IMG/VR virus record: IMGVR_UViG_3300042907_001875
Span: 1-33,171 of that record
Direction: 5' to 3' (one strand)
DNA: 33,171 nt
Origin: a virus
The notes beneath the pieces were generated by a model. The model ran no database searches. It saw only the letters and a program-made list of their open reading frames with translations, and was not told the origin of the DNA. Positions within the stretch are counted from its first letter, which is position 1. Each line of letters opens with the position of its first letter. Shown here piece by piece: positions 22,468 to 32,079 of this stretch. The position numbers and the translations under genes are program-made.

Positions 22468-23141
22468 TAACTACGGACCATATCAGAAATATCATTAATG
22501 CAATTGACCTAAACATCATAATTGCAGACTATGAAGATTTGGGGGATAACAGGTACAAACTTTACTCAACAAATACGAAGTGGGCTTCTTTTGGGAAACT
22601 ACTCTCCGGCATGACAATCGTTGAAGTTGAAATGAATGTTTCAATAACAGTTGAAAGCATTATAGAACCTGTAGAATCAGTTTACCAATTAGCAGTACCT
22701 TTCTTTTACTACGGAACTTTTTTGGAGGTAAACTCTGAATTAATAAAAGTAAAGAGCAGTAATTTTAAACTACCTTTTATTTACCTTCACTTAAATGCGA
22801 AGGAAAGTTTTGAAGATGATGAGAGCACAATTGACTACGTTTCTGATTGCGCTATTTATTTTATGGTTGATTGCGACCCAAAAAATTGGCTTCGTGGTGA
22901 CCATATTGAAAATGCAATAAGGCCGATGAAACAATTAGTAAAAGCCTTTGAATTATCACTTAAAAATTACGCTTACACAAATGCAGCGAATAAAATTTCT
23001 TATGAGGAAAATGACTATGCAAGTTTCGGGGAGGTAAGTATCTCGGGAGTAATTAAAAAGATTTTCGATGATAATATTTCAGGAACTGAAATGCTCATAA
23101 AAATACCTTTCAATAAAAGTTTTACAGCCTGTTTAAATTAA
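22458..23141 (+). CDS. Neck/tail-completion-like protein (227 aa)
   Basis: A soluble alpha/beta protein lying between the connector-like gene and the probable tail tube gene. No motif is recognised. Position suggests a head-closure, tail-completion or tail terminator protein. The start overlaps the previous end by 10 bases. Beta-rich segments at about 55-110 and a helical region around 150-175 (HIENAIRPMKQLVKAFELSLK) are visible. Confidence 0.55.
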   Translation: MGLITTDHIRNIINAIDLNIIIADYEDLGDNRYKLYSTNTKWASFGKLLSGMTIVEVEMNVSITVESIIEPVESVYQLAVPFFYYGTFLEVNSELIKVKSSNFKLPFIYLHLNAKESFEDDESTIDYVSDCAIYFMVDCDPKNWLRGDHIENAIRPMKQLVKAFELSLKNYAYTNAANKISYEENDYASFGEVSISGVIKKIFDDNISGTEMLIKIPFNKSFTACLN

Positions 23142-23168
23142 TTATTCACAATAATAAAAAATAAAAAA

Positions 23169-24122
23169 ATGAGTTTATGTTCATGTGATGTATCACTTCA
23201 AAATACAGGAAGACCAAACTGTTATCCAATTATTGGAGTACAAAAACAGTTCATTTTAGTACCTCTTGTCGCTAACGACGGAACCGAAAATAGTGTTAAC
23301 CCTTTGGTTACTTTAAGTAGTAACTTTTTTACGCAATTAGTAAACGAGGCCGACGACTCAAAGCGTTGGTATCCTACAGGCGAATTAAAGAATGTAGCAG
23401 GAGAAAGAGCAGAGCCTGTTTACGAAACCTTTGAAGACCAAAGTAAAATCCTTATTCGCCAAGGGGTGAGAAATGTAACAGCCTTAATTATTAAAGGCAG
23501 CCCTGAATTATCAGGTCAATTAAACGCAAATCAATGTTCAACATTCGGTATTTTTATCATTGACAATAATGGTAATTTAATCGGTAAAGTAAAGAACAAT
23601 GATGGATTGCTTTATCCTATCGCAATTGATGCAGCGACTTTTAACTCAAAGTTTGTTTTCACAAACGATTCAGCGGTTCAAAAGTTAATGCTTTCTTTTG
23701 AGTGGGCAATTGATGAGAGAGACGAGGACATGAAAATGATTTTAGCTTCTGACATTACAGGTATTAACCTTGTTAACTTAAAGGGCTTGATGAATGTTTA
23801 TGCAACAGTTGTAAGCACAAGCCAAACAGAAATGGTTGTTAACTTGAAAATTAAGCAGGGTGACATTATTCATGAAACTCCTGTTCGTGGTTTAACAATC
23901 TCTGATTTCATATCAAGTGACAGCTTACTTGCAAGTAGAATCTATAATATTACAGATGCTTCTGACGTAACGTTAGTGAGTGTAGTTGAAAGTACGACAG
24001 TTGCAGGTCAATATACGTTAACGTATCCTTCTCAGGTAGTGGCTGACGTTTTACAGCCATTGCTTAAAAAGAATTCACTTGATGCTTCAACTATGTTAGG
24101 AACTACAGGAGTCGTAGTTTAA
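23169..24122 (+). CDS. Probable tail tube (major tail) protein
   Basis: A 317-residue, largely beta-structured protein without membrane segments or enzyme motifs. Gene order (after connector and neck genes, before tail-assembly genes and the tape measure) and the strong terminator right after it point to the major tail protein, produced in high copy. Its N-terminus carries three cysteines (Cys4, Cys6, Cys18). The C-terminal portion (about 235-317: an Ig-like DASDVTLVSVVEST and QYTLTYPSQVV region) may be a surface domain, as in other tail tube proteins. Confidence 0.65.
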   Translation: MSLCSCDVSLQNTGRPNCYPIIGVQKQFILVPLVANDGTENSVNPLVTLSSNFFTQLVNEADDSKRWYPTGELKNVAGERAEPVYETFEDQSKILIRQGVRNVTALIIKGSPELSGQLNANQCSTFGIFIIDNNGNLIGKVKNNDGLLYPIAIDAATFNSKFVFTNDSAVQKLMLSFEWAIDERDEDMKMILASDITGINLVNLKGLMNVYATVVSTSQTEMVVNLKIKQGDIIHETPVRGLTISDFISSDSLLASRIYNITDASDVTLVSVVESTTVAGQYTLTYPSQVVADVLQPLLKKNSLDASTMLGTTGVVV

Positions 24123-24141
24123 CAAATTAATTAACTTAATG

Positions 24142-24174
24142 AAAAGCCCTATCGTAAATGTTAGGGCTTTTTTT
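24142..24174 (+). terminator. Intrinsic terminator after the probable tail tube gene
   Basis: A 10 bp perfect stem, 24142-24151 with 24162-24171, has a GC core (GCCCTA/TAGGGC) and a 10-base loop, then a run of T (24168-24174). Confidence 0.9.
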
Positions 24175-24175
24175 A

Positions 24176-24183
24176 TACATTTG
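24176..24183 (+). promoter_or_regulatory. Putative -7 box fused to the terminator, before ATG 24188
   Basis: TACATTTG fits TAnnTTTG. It directly follows the terminator T-run, and ATG 24188 is only five bases downstream, so an mRNA from here would be nearly leaderless. No clear -33 element. Confidence 0.4.
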
Positions 24184-24187
24184 CATC

Positions 24188-24646
24188 ATGTGGAATCTTG
24201 AATTATTTGCAAATAAACTTCATAAATTATCGAAAGATAAGGTAACAAAGGAGGTTATAAGTAGTAAGGAAATCCAAATGGAAGCAATACATTTAAACAA
24301 AGACATTCAATTATTTGAAAAAGGGGTTGATGTTTTTGGGGTGGCAATGAGGTCAAGAAGGGCTCGGCCGAGTGAAGTCTATACCGACTTTACAATCGCA
24401 ATGAAGAAGGAAAAAGGGCAGCCTTATGACAGAGTTACGATGCGAGATACAGGGCTTCTTTATTCAACTTTTAAAACTAAAATAGTCGCGCTTGAATTAA
24501 TGCTTTCAGCGAACACAATAAAAGAGGGGAAGGATTTGCAAAAATCATTTGGTCAATTCGTGGGGCTGAACGAGTATAGCATTGAAAAGTTAGTTGAAAA
24601 ATCAAAACCAATAATAATTGACTATGTTAAAAAAAGTATTTTATAG
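24188..24646 (+). CDS. Tail-assembly or tail-completion-like protein (152 aa)
   Basis: I chose ATG 24188, since an upstream ATG at 24158 lies inside the terminator hairpin. The protein is basic and mainly helical; the region RDTGLLYSTFKTKIVALEL (about 96-114) and the following G.DLQKSFGQFVGL pattern recall virion-morphogenesis or tail-completion proteins, but the match is weak. It lies where lambda-like phages have tail-assembly chaperones. It overlaps the next gene by 23 bases. Confidence 0.6.
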   Translation: MWNLELFANKLHKLSKDKVTKEVISSKEIQMEAIHLNKDIQLFEKGVDVFGVAMRSRRARPSEVYTDFTIAMKKEKGQPYDRVTMRDTGLLYSTFKTKIVALELMLSANTIKEGKDLQKSFGQFVGLNEYSIEKLVEKSKPIIIDYVKKSIL

Positions 24647-25076
24647 CAGCATTGATGAGATGCCTATTCATAATTACTTTAAAGTAATAAATGAAAACAA
24701 ATACGAATATATTGTTAAAAAAAAGGGATATTTTGGCGACAGCGTAAAGGCTCTTGAAAATATTCAACGACAATTAGTTGATGAGTTTGGAATTTCAGAA
24801 CAATTCAAAGAGCAGATTGACCTCCTGCAGGATATATGTTTGTTAGAACTTGAACTTGCAATTACAGGGGATAGGTTTAACTTAACATTAATTGAATTAA
24901 AAATAAATGAATTAAAGGCTCTTGAAGAACTAAAAGGTGTCGGCCTGTCAAGTACAAGGCTTATGTTAGAAAGATGGTTTGGATTCAAGATAAACCTTAA
25001 AAAAATAACTGTTTCCGAATGGTATGGATATTTAAGAGAATATAATAAGGAGCAATCACTTAAAAATAAAAATTAA
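24624..25076 (+). CDS. Tail-assembly chaperone-like protein (150 aa)
   Basis: The ATG at 24624 is preferred over a TTG two codons upstream. The protein is acidic-basic mixed and mostly helical, with no known motif: a helical core (QLVDEFGISEQFKEQIDLLQDICLLELELA, about 48-77) is followed by a second helical block. Its place directly before the tape measure gene and its overlap with the preceding gene fit the chaperone pair that guides tape measure assembly. No slippery sequence for the frameshift seen in many phages is evident to me. The tape measure starts one base after its stop. Confidence 0.6.
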   Translation: MLKKVFYSSIDEMPIHNYFKVINENKYEYIVKKKGYFGDSVKALENIQRQLVDEFGISEQFKEQIDLLQDICLLELELAITGDRFNLTLIELKINELKALEELKGVGLSSTRLMLERWFGFKINLKKITVSEWYGYLREYNKEQSLKNKN

Positions 25077-25077
25077 C

Positions 25078-27630
25078 ATGAGTACAGGAAAAGCGTTATC
25101 AGCAAGTGACCTATTTGAAAAAGATGCATTTAAAGATGCGATTTCAAGCAGCGAAAAGTTTCTGCAGATAGTTAGGGATACCAAGAACGAATTGAAAGGT
25201 TCTATGGAGGTTCAGAAGCAATTTGTAAGCACTTTTAAAGTGAAGTCTTATGATGATGTAAAGAAACTTAATCAAGCAATCGCAGAGTCGTCAGCTTTAA
25301 TTAAACAAAAAGCACTGATTGAGAAAAGCGAAATTGAAGTGTTAAAGCAATCTGAAAAGTTGCTGCAGGAAAAGGTTAGAACTCAACGTGAAGTGATCAA
25401 GAACACCGAGTTAACTAACAGGCAAAACAGAGCAGCCGAAAAGTCATTGAACGCTTTAAATGGTGAATACTCAAAAGGCACAAAGCACTTAAATGAGATA
25501 AAAAAACAGCTAAAGGAATTAGAGTTTACAGGAAGGACCAATGGTAAACTTTACAAATCTTTGGGTGAGGAATTTCAAGCACTTGATAAAAAGATTAGGA
25601 ATGCCGAACAATCGGTGGGCGAATTTCAAAGAAATGTCGGGAACTATCCAAAGCAATTAAAAGAAGTACAAAAGGCTTTAATGGATTTAGAGCCAGGAAC
25701 CGAAGAGTTTATAAGATTAAGTCAAGCAGCAGGGGAGTTAAAAGACAAAATAAATGACTCTAAAGAAGCAACTAAAGCATTTGCCACAGGAGCTAAAACG
25801 ACACAAGCAAAAAATATATTTGGCCAAGTAGGTAATGATTTGTCTGATTTAGATTTTCAAGGAGCAGCTGAAAAAGCAAAAACATTTGCGTCAGTTATAA
25901 GTAGTATTTCTTTAACTGAAATAGTCTCGGGGTTAAAGGCCTTAGGGGTTGCATTGTTTAACGTAGGGAAGGCTTTATTGTTGAATCCTTTGACTTTAAT
26001 TGCAGCAGCGATAGCAGGTATAGGTTATGTTACTTATGACGTTATAAAGTCATTCACTTCGTTTTCAGACATCACTGAAACATTGAATGAAAACATTGAA
26101 AGAACCACTACAAACATTAAAGAGTTAGGCAATAAACAGGCTGAATATTTAATAAAATTATCAGAGGCGCAAGGCAAAATCACAAAAGAACAGGCCGATA
26201 TTAAATTAAAAGAACTGCAAAATAGCAACGAAAGGAAGAAAATATCAAAAGATTATTCCGATGCAGTTTTAAAGTTAGCTAAAGAATTAGATTTAAACCT
26301 TTCAGAGTTAAGGAATGGAAGAATGGAGGAGGGCTACAGGGGTGACTACAAAGAAATGTTAAACAAAAGGAAATTTAACAGGGACTTGCTTGAATTGCAG
26401 AAAAACTTTAAGAATGAATCATCAGCACTTATAAAAACTCAGGTTCTTGAAAAAGAAATAGCAGCAGCCGAGGCAGCCAAAGCCGAAAAAGAGGAGGCTG
26501 CAAATAGGGCAAAAGAGTTAGCAGCGGAGGAAAAAAAGCAAAGGGAGGAAAGGGATAAAAAACTTGAAGATTGGGTTAACGCTCGAAGGGAAAGGAGCAA
26601 GGAACTTCAAAGGTTAATTGATGAGGATAACATGACTGTCGCAAAAACAAGGTCTGAAACAATAAATAGTGAAATGCGAGAGGTTCAATCTTTAATTGAT
26701 AAGATGAATGAAAAAAGAACTTCATCATTTGAAGCAGCTCAAATCGCAGGAGCAGTTGAATTTAACACTACTCAAAAAGCATTAATGGAGGAGTTTTATG
26801 CAAGTGAAATTGAATCTTTTGAGGAGTTTCTAAAGCAAAAAAGAGAGGCCTTAAAAAAGGACGCTGAATTTCAAAAGCAAATTCAAAAGGACATTGCTGA
26901 AACAGATAAGGTGGTCGCAAACCTTGACAAGGCTTTAAAGGAAAGGTATAAGTTAAGGGCTGATGCTTTAGCTGCAGAACAAAAGTTAAATGAGGAGGCT
27001 ATATCTTTGCAGCAAAGACTCGCTGAAAGGGGTTTAGAAAACACCCTCGCTTTTGAAAGACAGAAACAGGCAAAGTTGGCACTTGAAAGTGAGAGGCAAA
27101 AACAAAAGGAAGTTAGGGAACAAAAGATAATTGCATTCTATAACCTATTTTCAAGTTATGCCAAAACAGAGCCTACTACAGCCCTCCAAAAAGCAATCAT
27201 AGACACTACTTTGGCAGCAGTTATTTCAGGGAATTTTATTGAAGGAACTGAAAACGTAGGTCGTGACCTTCAAGGGAGCAAGGTTCACTCCGGCACCGAC
27301 GGTTATGTGATTGCAGTTGACGGAAAAGAACGTATTTTTAATCCTTCACAAAATCAAAAGATTGGGAATATCTCAAATGATGAAGCAGCAAATGTTCTTG
27401 AAGCCTACAATAAAGGGATTCTCTTGAACTATGGAAGTGTTTCAAATAAGGTGGAGCAGTCACCTAAAAGTGTTATGGACTTTAGAGTATTACAAAAGTT
27501 AGACATGATTGCAGAGGCCATAAATAATAAACCTGTCCAAAATGTAGAGTTAAGTAATTTGGGTGACATCATAAAAACCACAGTAAAAAAGGGAATGAAA
27601 GATATAACTATTCATAAAAACAGGATATAA
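25078..27630 (+). CDS. Tape measure protein
   Basis: An 850-residue, mostly helical coiled-coil protein with long Lys/Glu/Ala-rich heptad regions (about 45-190 and 450-690), and a hydrophobic segment at about 280-330 (LLLNPLTLIAAAIAGIGYVTYDVI), as usual in tape measures that enter the host membrane during DNA ejection. It sets tail length; with the common rule of about 0.15 nm per residue, the tail would be near 130 nm. This fits a siphovirus. The stop overlaps the following start (TAATG). Confidence 0.92.
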   Translation: MSTGKALSASDLFEKDAFKDAISSSEKFLQIVRDTKNELKGSMEVQKQFVSTFKVKSYDDVKKLNQAIAESSALIKQKALIEKSEIEVLKQSEKLLQEKVRTQREVIKNTELTNRQNRAAEKSLNALNGEYSKGTKHLNEIKKQLKELEFTGRTNGKLYKSLGEEFQALDKKIRNAEQSVGEFQRNVGNYPKQLKEVQKALMDLEPGTEEFIRLSQAAGELKDKINDSKEATKAFATGAKTTQAKNIFGQVGNDLSDLDFQGAAEKAKTFASVISSISLTEIVSGLKALGVALFNVGKALLLNPLTLIAAAIAGIGYVTYDVIKSFTSFSDITETLNENIERTTTNIKELGNKQAEYLIKLSEAQGKITKEQADIKLKELQNSNERKKISKDYSDAVLKLAKELDLNLSELRNGRMEEGYRGDYKEMLNKRKFNRDLLELQKNFKNESSALIKTQVLEKEIAAAEAAKAEKEEAANRAKELAAEEKKQREERDKKLEDWVNARRERSKELQRLIDEDNMTVAKTRSETINSEMREVQSLIDKMNEKRTSSFEAAQIAGAVEFNTTQKALMEEFYASEIESFEEFLKQKREALKKDAEFQKQIQKDIAETDKVVANLDKALKERYKLRADALAAEQKLNEEAISLQQRLAERGLENTLAFERQKQAKLALESERQKQKEVREQKIIAFYNLFSSYAKTEPTTALQKAIIDTTLAAVISGNFIEGTENVGRDLQGSKVHSGTDGYVIAVDGKERIFNPSQNQKIGNISNDEAANVLEAYNKGILLNYGSVSNKVEQSPKSVMDFRVLQKLDMIAEAINNKPVQNVELSNLGDIIKTTVKKGMKDITIHKNRI

Positions 27631-29441
27631 TGGCAAGTGATATAAAGTTTTATTTAAACAATTCAATCATAAACCCTCCTTCAAATTGGAGAGAATTGTC
27701 ATTAGAGGTCAACTTTTCAGATAATGAATTCAAGTCAGAGCAAATAACTATCAATGATTGGAATTTTGTTCGTGAAAACATTGACGCTGTTAACACTTGG
27801 ATAACCAATGGCTATATTTTTGAGGGGATACCTTTTAGAATTGAGCAGTCAGACTCACAGGGTGCTACGTCAAGCGTGTTTGATGGATACATTGACCTTT
27901 CAGACAGCACTGTTTTCAATGAGTTTGGAATAACAGCAAAGTCAAAAGCAAACTATTCACTTGATTGGTTGAATGATGTGGCCTCGGGATTCTCATTCGA
28001 ATATCTTTTTTCAATTGGCGTAATTACTCAAAGTGACTTTATAGATATTCCATACATTATAAGCAGCATACCTGACTATCAGAAAATGATTACAATGACG
28101 ATAGGTTTTGCCTTTGTAACTCAATCTTTAATTGCTGCAGGAAAGGATTTGATTTCAGCCATAGCAAGTTTGACCGCTGACCCTATAAGTTATGGAATGA
28201 TATTCTACATCATTATTCAAATATTAAAGTTTACTACTTTGTTAATTGCTTGTATTTTGTTGGTAAAACAAATATTCGCTTTAATAATTCAAAGGGTAAA
28301 ATATCATAAAGGTATTTCTGTAAGAAGGTTATTTGAGAAAGGTTGTCAGCATTTACAATTGACATTTCAAAGTTCAGTAATTCCAAACGATTACTATATA
28401 ATTCCAAAGAAGTCGGTCGTTCCTGTTAACCCTCAAAATGAATTTAACTTTGGAATATTGGGAGCCTTCTCACCAAATGAGTTTCCGCAGTTTGGATTTC
28501 CTGCAGGTACTTTTGCTCAATTTATAGTAGATCAAAAAGATTTATTTAATGGCAAAATAATATTACAGGGAAGCACCTTAATATTTGAAAGGAAGGACTT
28601 TTCAACATCAACTCCGCAGTACACTATACCTGATATTTATAACCCTGAATTCACGTTAAATACAGATGAGTTTAAGGCTAACTTTGATAGTAGTTTTAAG
28701 TGGGATTTAATTGAATCAAACACTATAACAGATTGGAAGGGAACTAATTTTCAAGTTACTGTAAAACCAATAAATGTTATTAATCAAAAAATGGTATTGA
28801 TGAGGGGTTTGCAGCAAGTAAATTTCAACTTTGCCCTCGGTAAAAGGAAGTCAGAGTTAACACCTATAGAGAAATTTTTTGATGCAATTAATGAGGTTTT
28901 AGATGCAATTATAATTCCTACAGTAAACGCTTTGAATGCAGTAATTGGGGTGATCAATGATATTATTGATTTAATAAATGATGCGATAAACTTCATTGAA
29001 ACATTCGTTTCTTTTGACTTCCCTGATATTCCTACAATAACTCCAATAGTTTATGACCCTTTGGGTGACGTTTTGGATAATAGGATAGGAATGCTCCTGC
29101 TTCAAGCAGATTCTTTTTCTGAAAATAAATTGTTGGCGCTTGGCACCGACGGTAAATTAAAGGTTAATCAGCCTACAGCAAAAAAGCACTTTGACAATTA
29201 TTATTCTATAGATTATTTCTCTCAATTTAAAAAAAGAACGTTTCCAACAGTACCTTTGACGGTGCAAAACTACCTATCATTGAAGAATAACCCGAATGCA
29301 TTTAATGAGTCAGGTGAAATTATAAAAATAGAGTCTGTAAAATTCAATATTTGGAATAACTTTGCAGAAATAAAAACAAAAGAACCTTATATTTACACCA
29401 ATAATTTAAGTTATGTTTTCACAGAACCAACAGGGGAATAG
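27630..29441 (+). CDS. Tail/baseplate protein with hydrophobic segments (603 aa)
   Basis: First gene after the tape measure, where distal tail and baseplate proteins stand. The N-terminal 145 residues and C-terminal part are beta-rich and structural in style. Unexpectedly, residues about 153-222 contain two strongly hydrophobic stretches (including YGMIFYIIIQILKF and FTTLLIACILLVKQIFALII), and about 423-465 holds a further amphipathic helix series (NALNAVIGVINDIIDLIND). Such segments could insert in the outer or inner membrane on infection. I recognise no family. The next gene starts inside its end, 29 bases before the stop. Confidence 0.65.
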   Translation: MASDIKFYLNNSIINPPSNWRELSLEVNFSDNEFKSEQITINDWNFVRENIDAVNTWITNGYIFEGIPFRIEQSDSQGATSSVFDGYIDLSDSTVFNEFGITAKSKANYSLDWLNDVASGFSFEYLFSIGVITQSDFIDIPYIISSIPDYQKMITMTIGFAFVTQSLIAAGKDLISAIASLTADPISYGMIFYIIIQILKFTTLLIACILLVKQIFALIIQRVKYHKGISVRRLFEKGCQHLQLTFQSSVIPNDYYIIPKKSVVPVNPQNEFNFGILGAFSPNEFPQFGFPAGTFAQFIVDQKDLFNGKIILQGSTLIFERKDFSTSTPQYTIPDIYNPEFTLNTDEFKANFDSSFKWDLIESNTITDWKGTNFQVTVKPINVINQKMVLMRGLQQVNFNFALGKRKSELTPIEKFFDAINEVLDAIIIPTVNALNAVIGVINDIIDLINDAINFIETFVSFDFPDIPTITPIVYDPLGDVLDNRIGMLLLQADSFSENKLLALGTDGKLKVNQPTAKKHFDNYYSIDYFSQFKKRTFPTVPLTVQNYLSLKNNPNAFNESGEIIKIESVKFNIWNNFAEIKTKEPYIYTNNLSYVFTEPTGE

Positions 29442-29637
29442 AGTTAAAGATGATGTAAAAAATATCACAAATGGTATTGAGTCGCTTTTTAAACAAGTTG
29501 AAACAATGCTTAATGATGCCAAAGACAATGCAGGAACAGATAATGAAAAGCTAAAAATGGCCACAGCATTAAAGGAAAGCGGACTATTAAAACAAATTGA
29601 AGAAATAAAGGAAAAGTTTAAAGAAGTTAATCAATAA
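29413..29637 (+). CDS. Small helical tail-region protein (74 aa)
   Basis: The start overlaps the preceding gene by 29 bases. The product is polar and helical (NITNGIESLFKQVETMLNDAKDN and, later, LKQIEEIKEKFKEVNQ), a probable two-helix coiled coil. No motif. It may be an accessory or assembly factor for the neighbouring baseplate proteins. The frame is well conserved in codon style with its neighbours, supporting a real gene. Confidence 0.6.
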   Translation: MFSQNQQGNRVKDDVKNITNGIESLFKQVETMLNDAKDNAGTDNEKLKMATALKESGLLKQIEEIKEKFKEVNQ

Positions 29638-29641
29638 AAAG

Positions 29642-32068
29642 ATGGCTGTTACGATAATTTCAAGGAAAATAATTGATAGGTTAAAGCCTTCAACAAGCGT
29701 TCATTGGTCGTTGTTTGCAATTGGCGAGCCGTTAACAATTGAGATTGATTTTGAGTGCTTCACTCAGATTTCTTTTACAGCCAACAGCCCTTTAACTACT
29801 CAAACACCTGTTTTCCAAAATCAATTATTCAATAATTCAGGGAGGTTTTCTCCATTAAATGTTGGTGACACTATAAACATAGTTGGGACAGGATATTTTG
29901 CGACAAACAATAAGTTTACTGTTATAAATAAGTTTACAAATAACAATATTCTTTTAAGTAATTGTTTGACCACAGGCAATCCGCTTCCAAATAACTACTC
30001 TGACTTTGACATGATAATAAACAATCTGTCAATTATTACAGGGGTTTCGATGCCTTATGGATTTATTGAAAACAATGAGCCGATAAATTTCTTATCAAAG
30101 GTTGACGGTCAATTTCAAAGTTTAACAGCATTGAATATTCCTGCGACAGGAACTCCTATCGTTCCTATGGTATTTAATGGCCTTCCTCCATATCAAATAG
30201 GCTCAGCTACAATTAACAGACTCGCTACGGATACAGCTACAGGTAGGCAAAGTTTTAGAATCATTCATGAAACAAATGTTCTCCCGATTTTTTTAGCACC
30301 TCAAATAACAGATTTGCAAAACATTATTGCACCGAGTTATTACATTAACAATAAATGTTTAAGGCATGTCTATCAAATAAGAGCAGCAGCTCAATTTCAA
30401 AACCCAAACTCAAATCAAAGTACGGATTGTCCTTTAGAGTTGGGGAATAGTGGGTGGTTTAACGAGGTATTTAATGGAGGAACACAGAATATATTTATAA
30501 CAAACGTAGCTTTTTCATACGGAGGGGTTCCTAAAACATCATTAATATTAACTGCCTTAAGTGGTATTCAGTTAGTAGAATTTGATATAGAGGCCACAAA
30601 CGTTACGTTTACGGACGTTACAAGACTTCTGCTTGGCCTATGCAAGATTCCTAATTTAGAGGCCGAATATCAAACAAATGGCAGGGATTTTGAAACAAAC
30701 TTTGTTTTTAAAAATGAAGCAGGACAGTCTGATAGTATTTGGAAATATCCTGTTGATTCAGGAACAGCGTCGGGAACGATATACAGGTGGAAAGTTGACA
30801 TAGTTAATGACTATAAGCTTCACGTTCAAATGGAGGTTTTAATTGGAAACGATGCCTATTTAGTATTTAAAGAAAGCCAAACACCGAGGTTCCTTTTTTG
30901 GGTTACGATTGCTGACTTAACAAGTAGTGCTGCAATTCAAAATAAACAGGCAATTATAACTCAACCTTATGAGTTTGATACGACACCAAATCCTGCAGAT
31001 TACAATAACTATATTTATCTTTTCAGACATTGGGAAGATGAGACAGATTCAGGTACTGTTTTGCCGACCACTTTCAAGAATGATGAGTGTGTTATGAGAT
31101 CAAGGATAATAGGAAGTTTTTCACCAATCCCAAATCCCGACATAATTGACATCACTGAATTTAGACAGCAAATAGTAGCAAAAAGAATATCAGACGGAGC
31201 CGAATTCTTGTTAGAAAGTTGGAATTTACCTGTAAATATGATTTACATTGCAGGTCAGCCTGTGATGAATTTCTCAACTCCACGAATATTTCAAATTCCT
31301 GCAGGTGAAATACGCAAAAATATTACTATAGAAACTGTTTTTATAGGTGGAGGAACTGAATTTTATGTCAATTATCCATTTATGATAAGGTGGGAATATT
31401 GGGTTCAATTGATAGGAGTGAACACCGATTTCTTTAACCCTTCTCAACCAAACAATGGAAGCAATCAAGATTGGCTACATTATATCACATCAGATTGGGA
31501 GATATATTTAAGAAGTGGAGTAAGCGGAATCGTTGACGGTCAACAATGGCAGCAAGACGACGACCTTTTGCTCCATATAAATGACTATGCCTCAAACCCT
31601 ATTTTCACAACAAAAGAAGTAGAGTCTTTTACACTTTCGGGAACACCTCTTTCTGCAGGTGGAATAGATTACATTCAAGCATTTGCACCTACATTAATAA
31701 GGGCTACATTTGAAAGGACTACTCCTTTTGATATTGCTGACGCTGTAGTTGTTTTTGGAATTGAGGTTTATGAGCAGGGAGGTATTGGAGGCAGGAATAG
31801 ATATTCAAGTCAATGGGAAACACCAACACCTTTGACTTTATTTACACCTATTTCGGGGCTTGATGAAAAGATTGTTTTGACACAGGTAAACCCAACAACG
31901 ATAAAGGCCGAGGCTGTTATAGATAATACTTTGCTTCCTACAGGGAACATTAATTATACAATCGTTGCAAGAATTTATGAAAAAGATGAGGTTACCGAAG
32001 GTGGCAAAATAACAGAGGATAGTCAAGATAAATTAACGGAGGACGGTCAAAATAAAATAATCGAATAA
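29642..32068 (+). CDS. Large tail/baseplate structural protein (808 aa)
   Basis: A long beta-rich protein with no enzyme signature, Asn/Thr/aromatic-rich throughout, and with an end (about 784-808) of short, acidic TED/SEQ-like repeats (GGKITEDSQDKL, TEDGQNKI). Such repeat ends occur in Bacteroidota phage tail proteins, where they may mediate contact to the next structural protein. By position it is a baseplate or central tail tip component. It begins 4 bases after the previous stop and is followed after 11 bases by another structural gene. Confidence 0.7.
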   Translation: MAVTIISRKIIDRLKPSTSVHWSLFAIGEPLTIEIDFECFTQISFTANSPLTTQTPVFQNQLFNNSGRFSPLNVGDTINIVGTGYFATNNKFTVINKFTNNNILLSNCLTTGNPLPNNYSDFDMIINNLSIITGVSMPYGFIENNEPINFLSKVDGQFQSLTALNIPATGTPIVPMVFNGLPPYQIGSATINRLATDTATGRQSFRIIHETNVLPIFLAPQITDLQNIIAPSYYINNKCLRHVYQIRAAAQFQNPNSNQSTDCPLELGNSGWFNEVFNGGTQNIFITNVAFSYGGVPKTSLILTALSGIQLVEFDIEATNVTFTDVTRLLLGLCKIPNLEAEYQTNGRDFETNFVFKNEAGQSDSIWKYPVDSGTASGTIYRWKVDIVNDYKLHVQMEVLIGNDAYLVFKESQTPRFLFWVTIADLTSSAAIQNKQAIITQPYEFDTTPNPADYNNYIYLFRHWEDETDSGTVLPTTFKNDECVMRSRIIGSFSPIPNPDIIDITEFRQQIVAKRISDGAEFLLESWNLPVNMIYIAGQPVMNFSTPRIFQIPAGEIRKNITIETVFIGGGTEFYVNYPFMIRWEYWVQLIGVNTDFFNPSQPNNGSNQDWLHYITSDWEIYLRSGVSGIVDGQQWQQDDDLLLHINDYASNPIFTTKEVESFTLSGTPLSAGGIDYIQAFAPTLIRATFERTTPFDIADAVVVFGIEVYEQGGIGGRNRYSSQWETPTPLTLFTPISGLDEKIVLTQVNPTTIKAEAVIDNTLLPTGNINYTIVARIYEKDEVTEGGKITEDSQDKLTEDGQNKIIE

Positions 32069-32079
32069 ACTGAAAAAAT

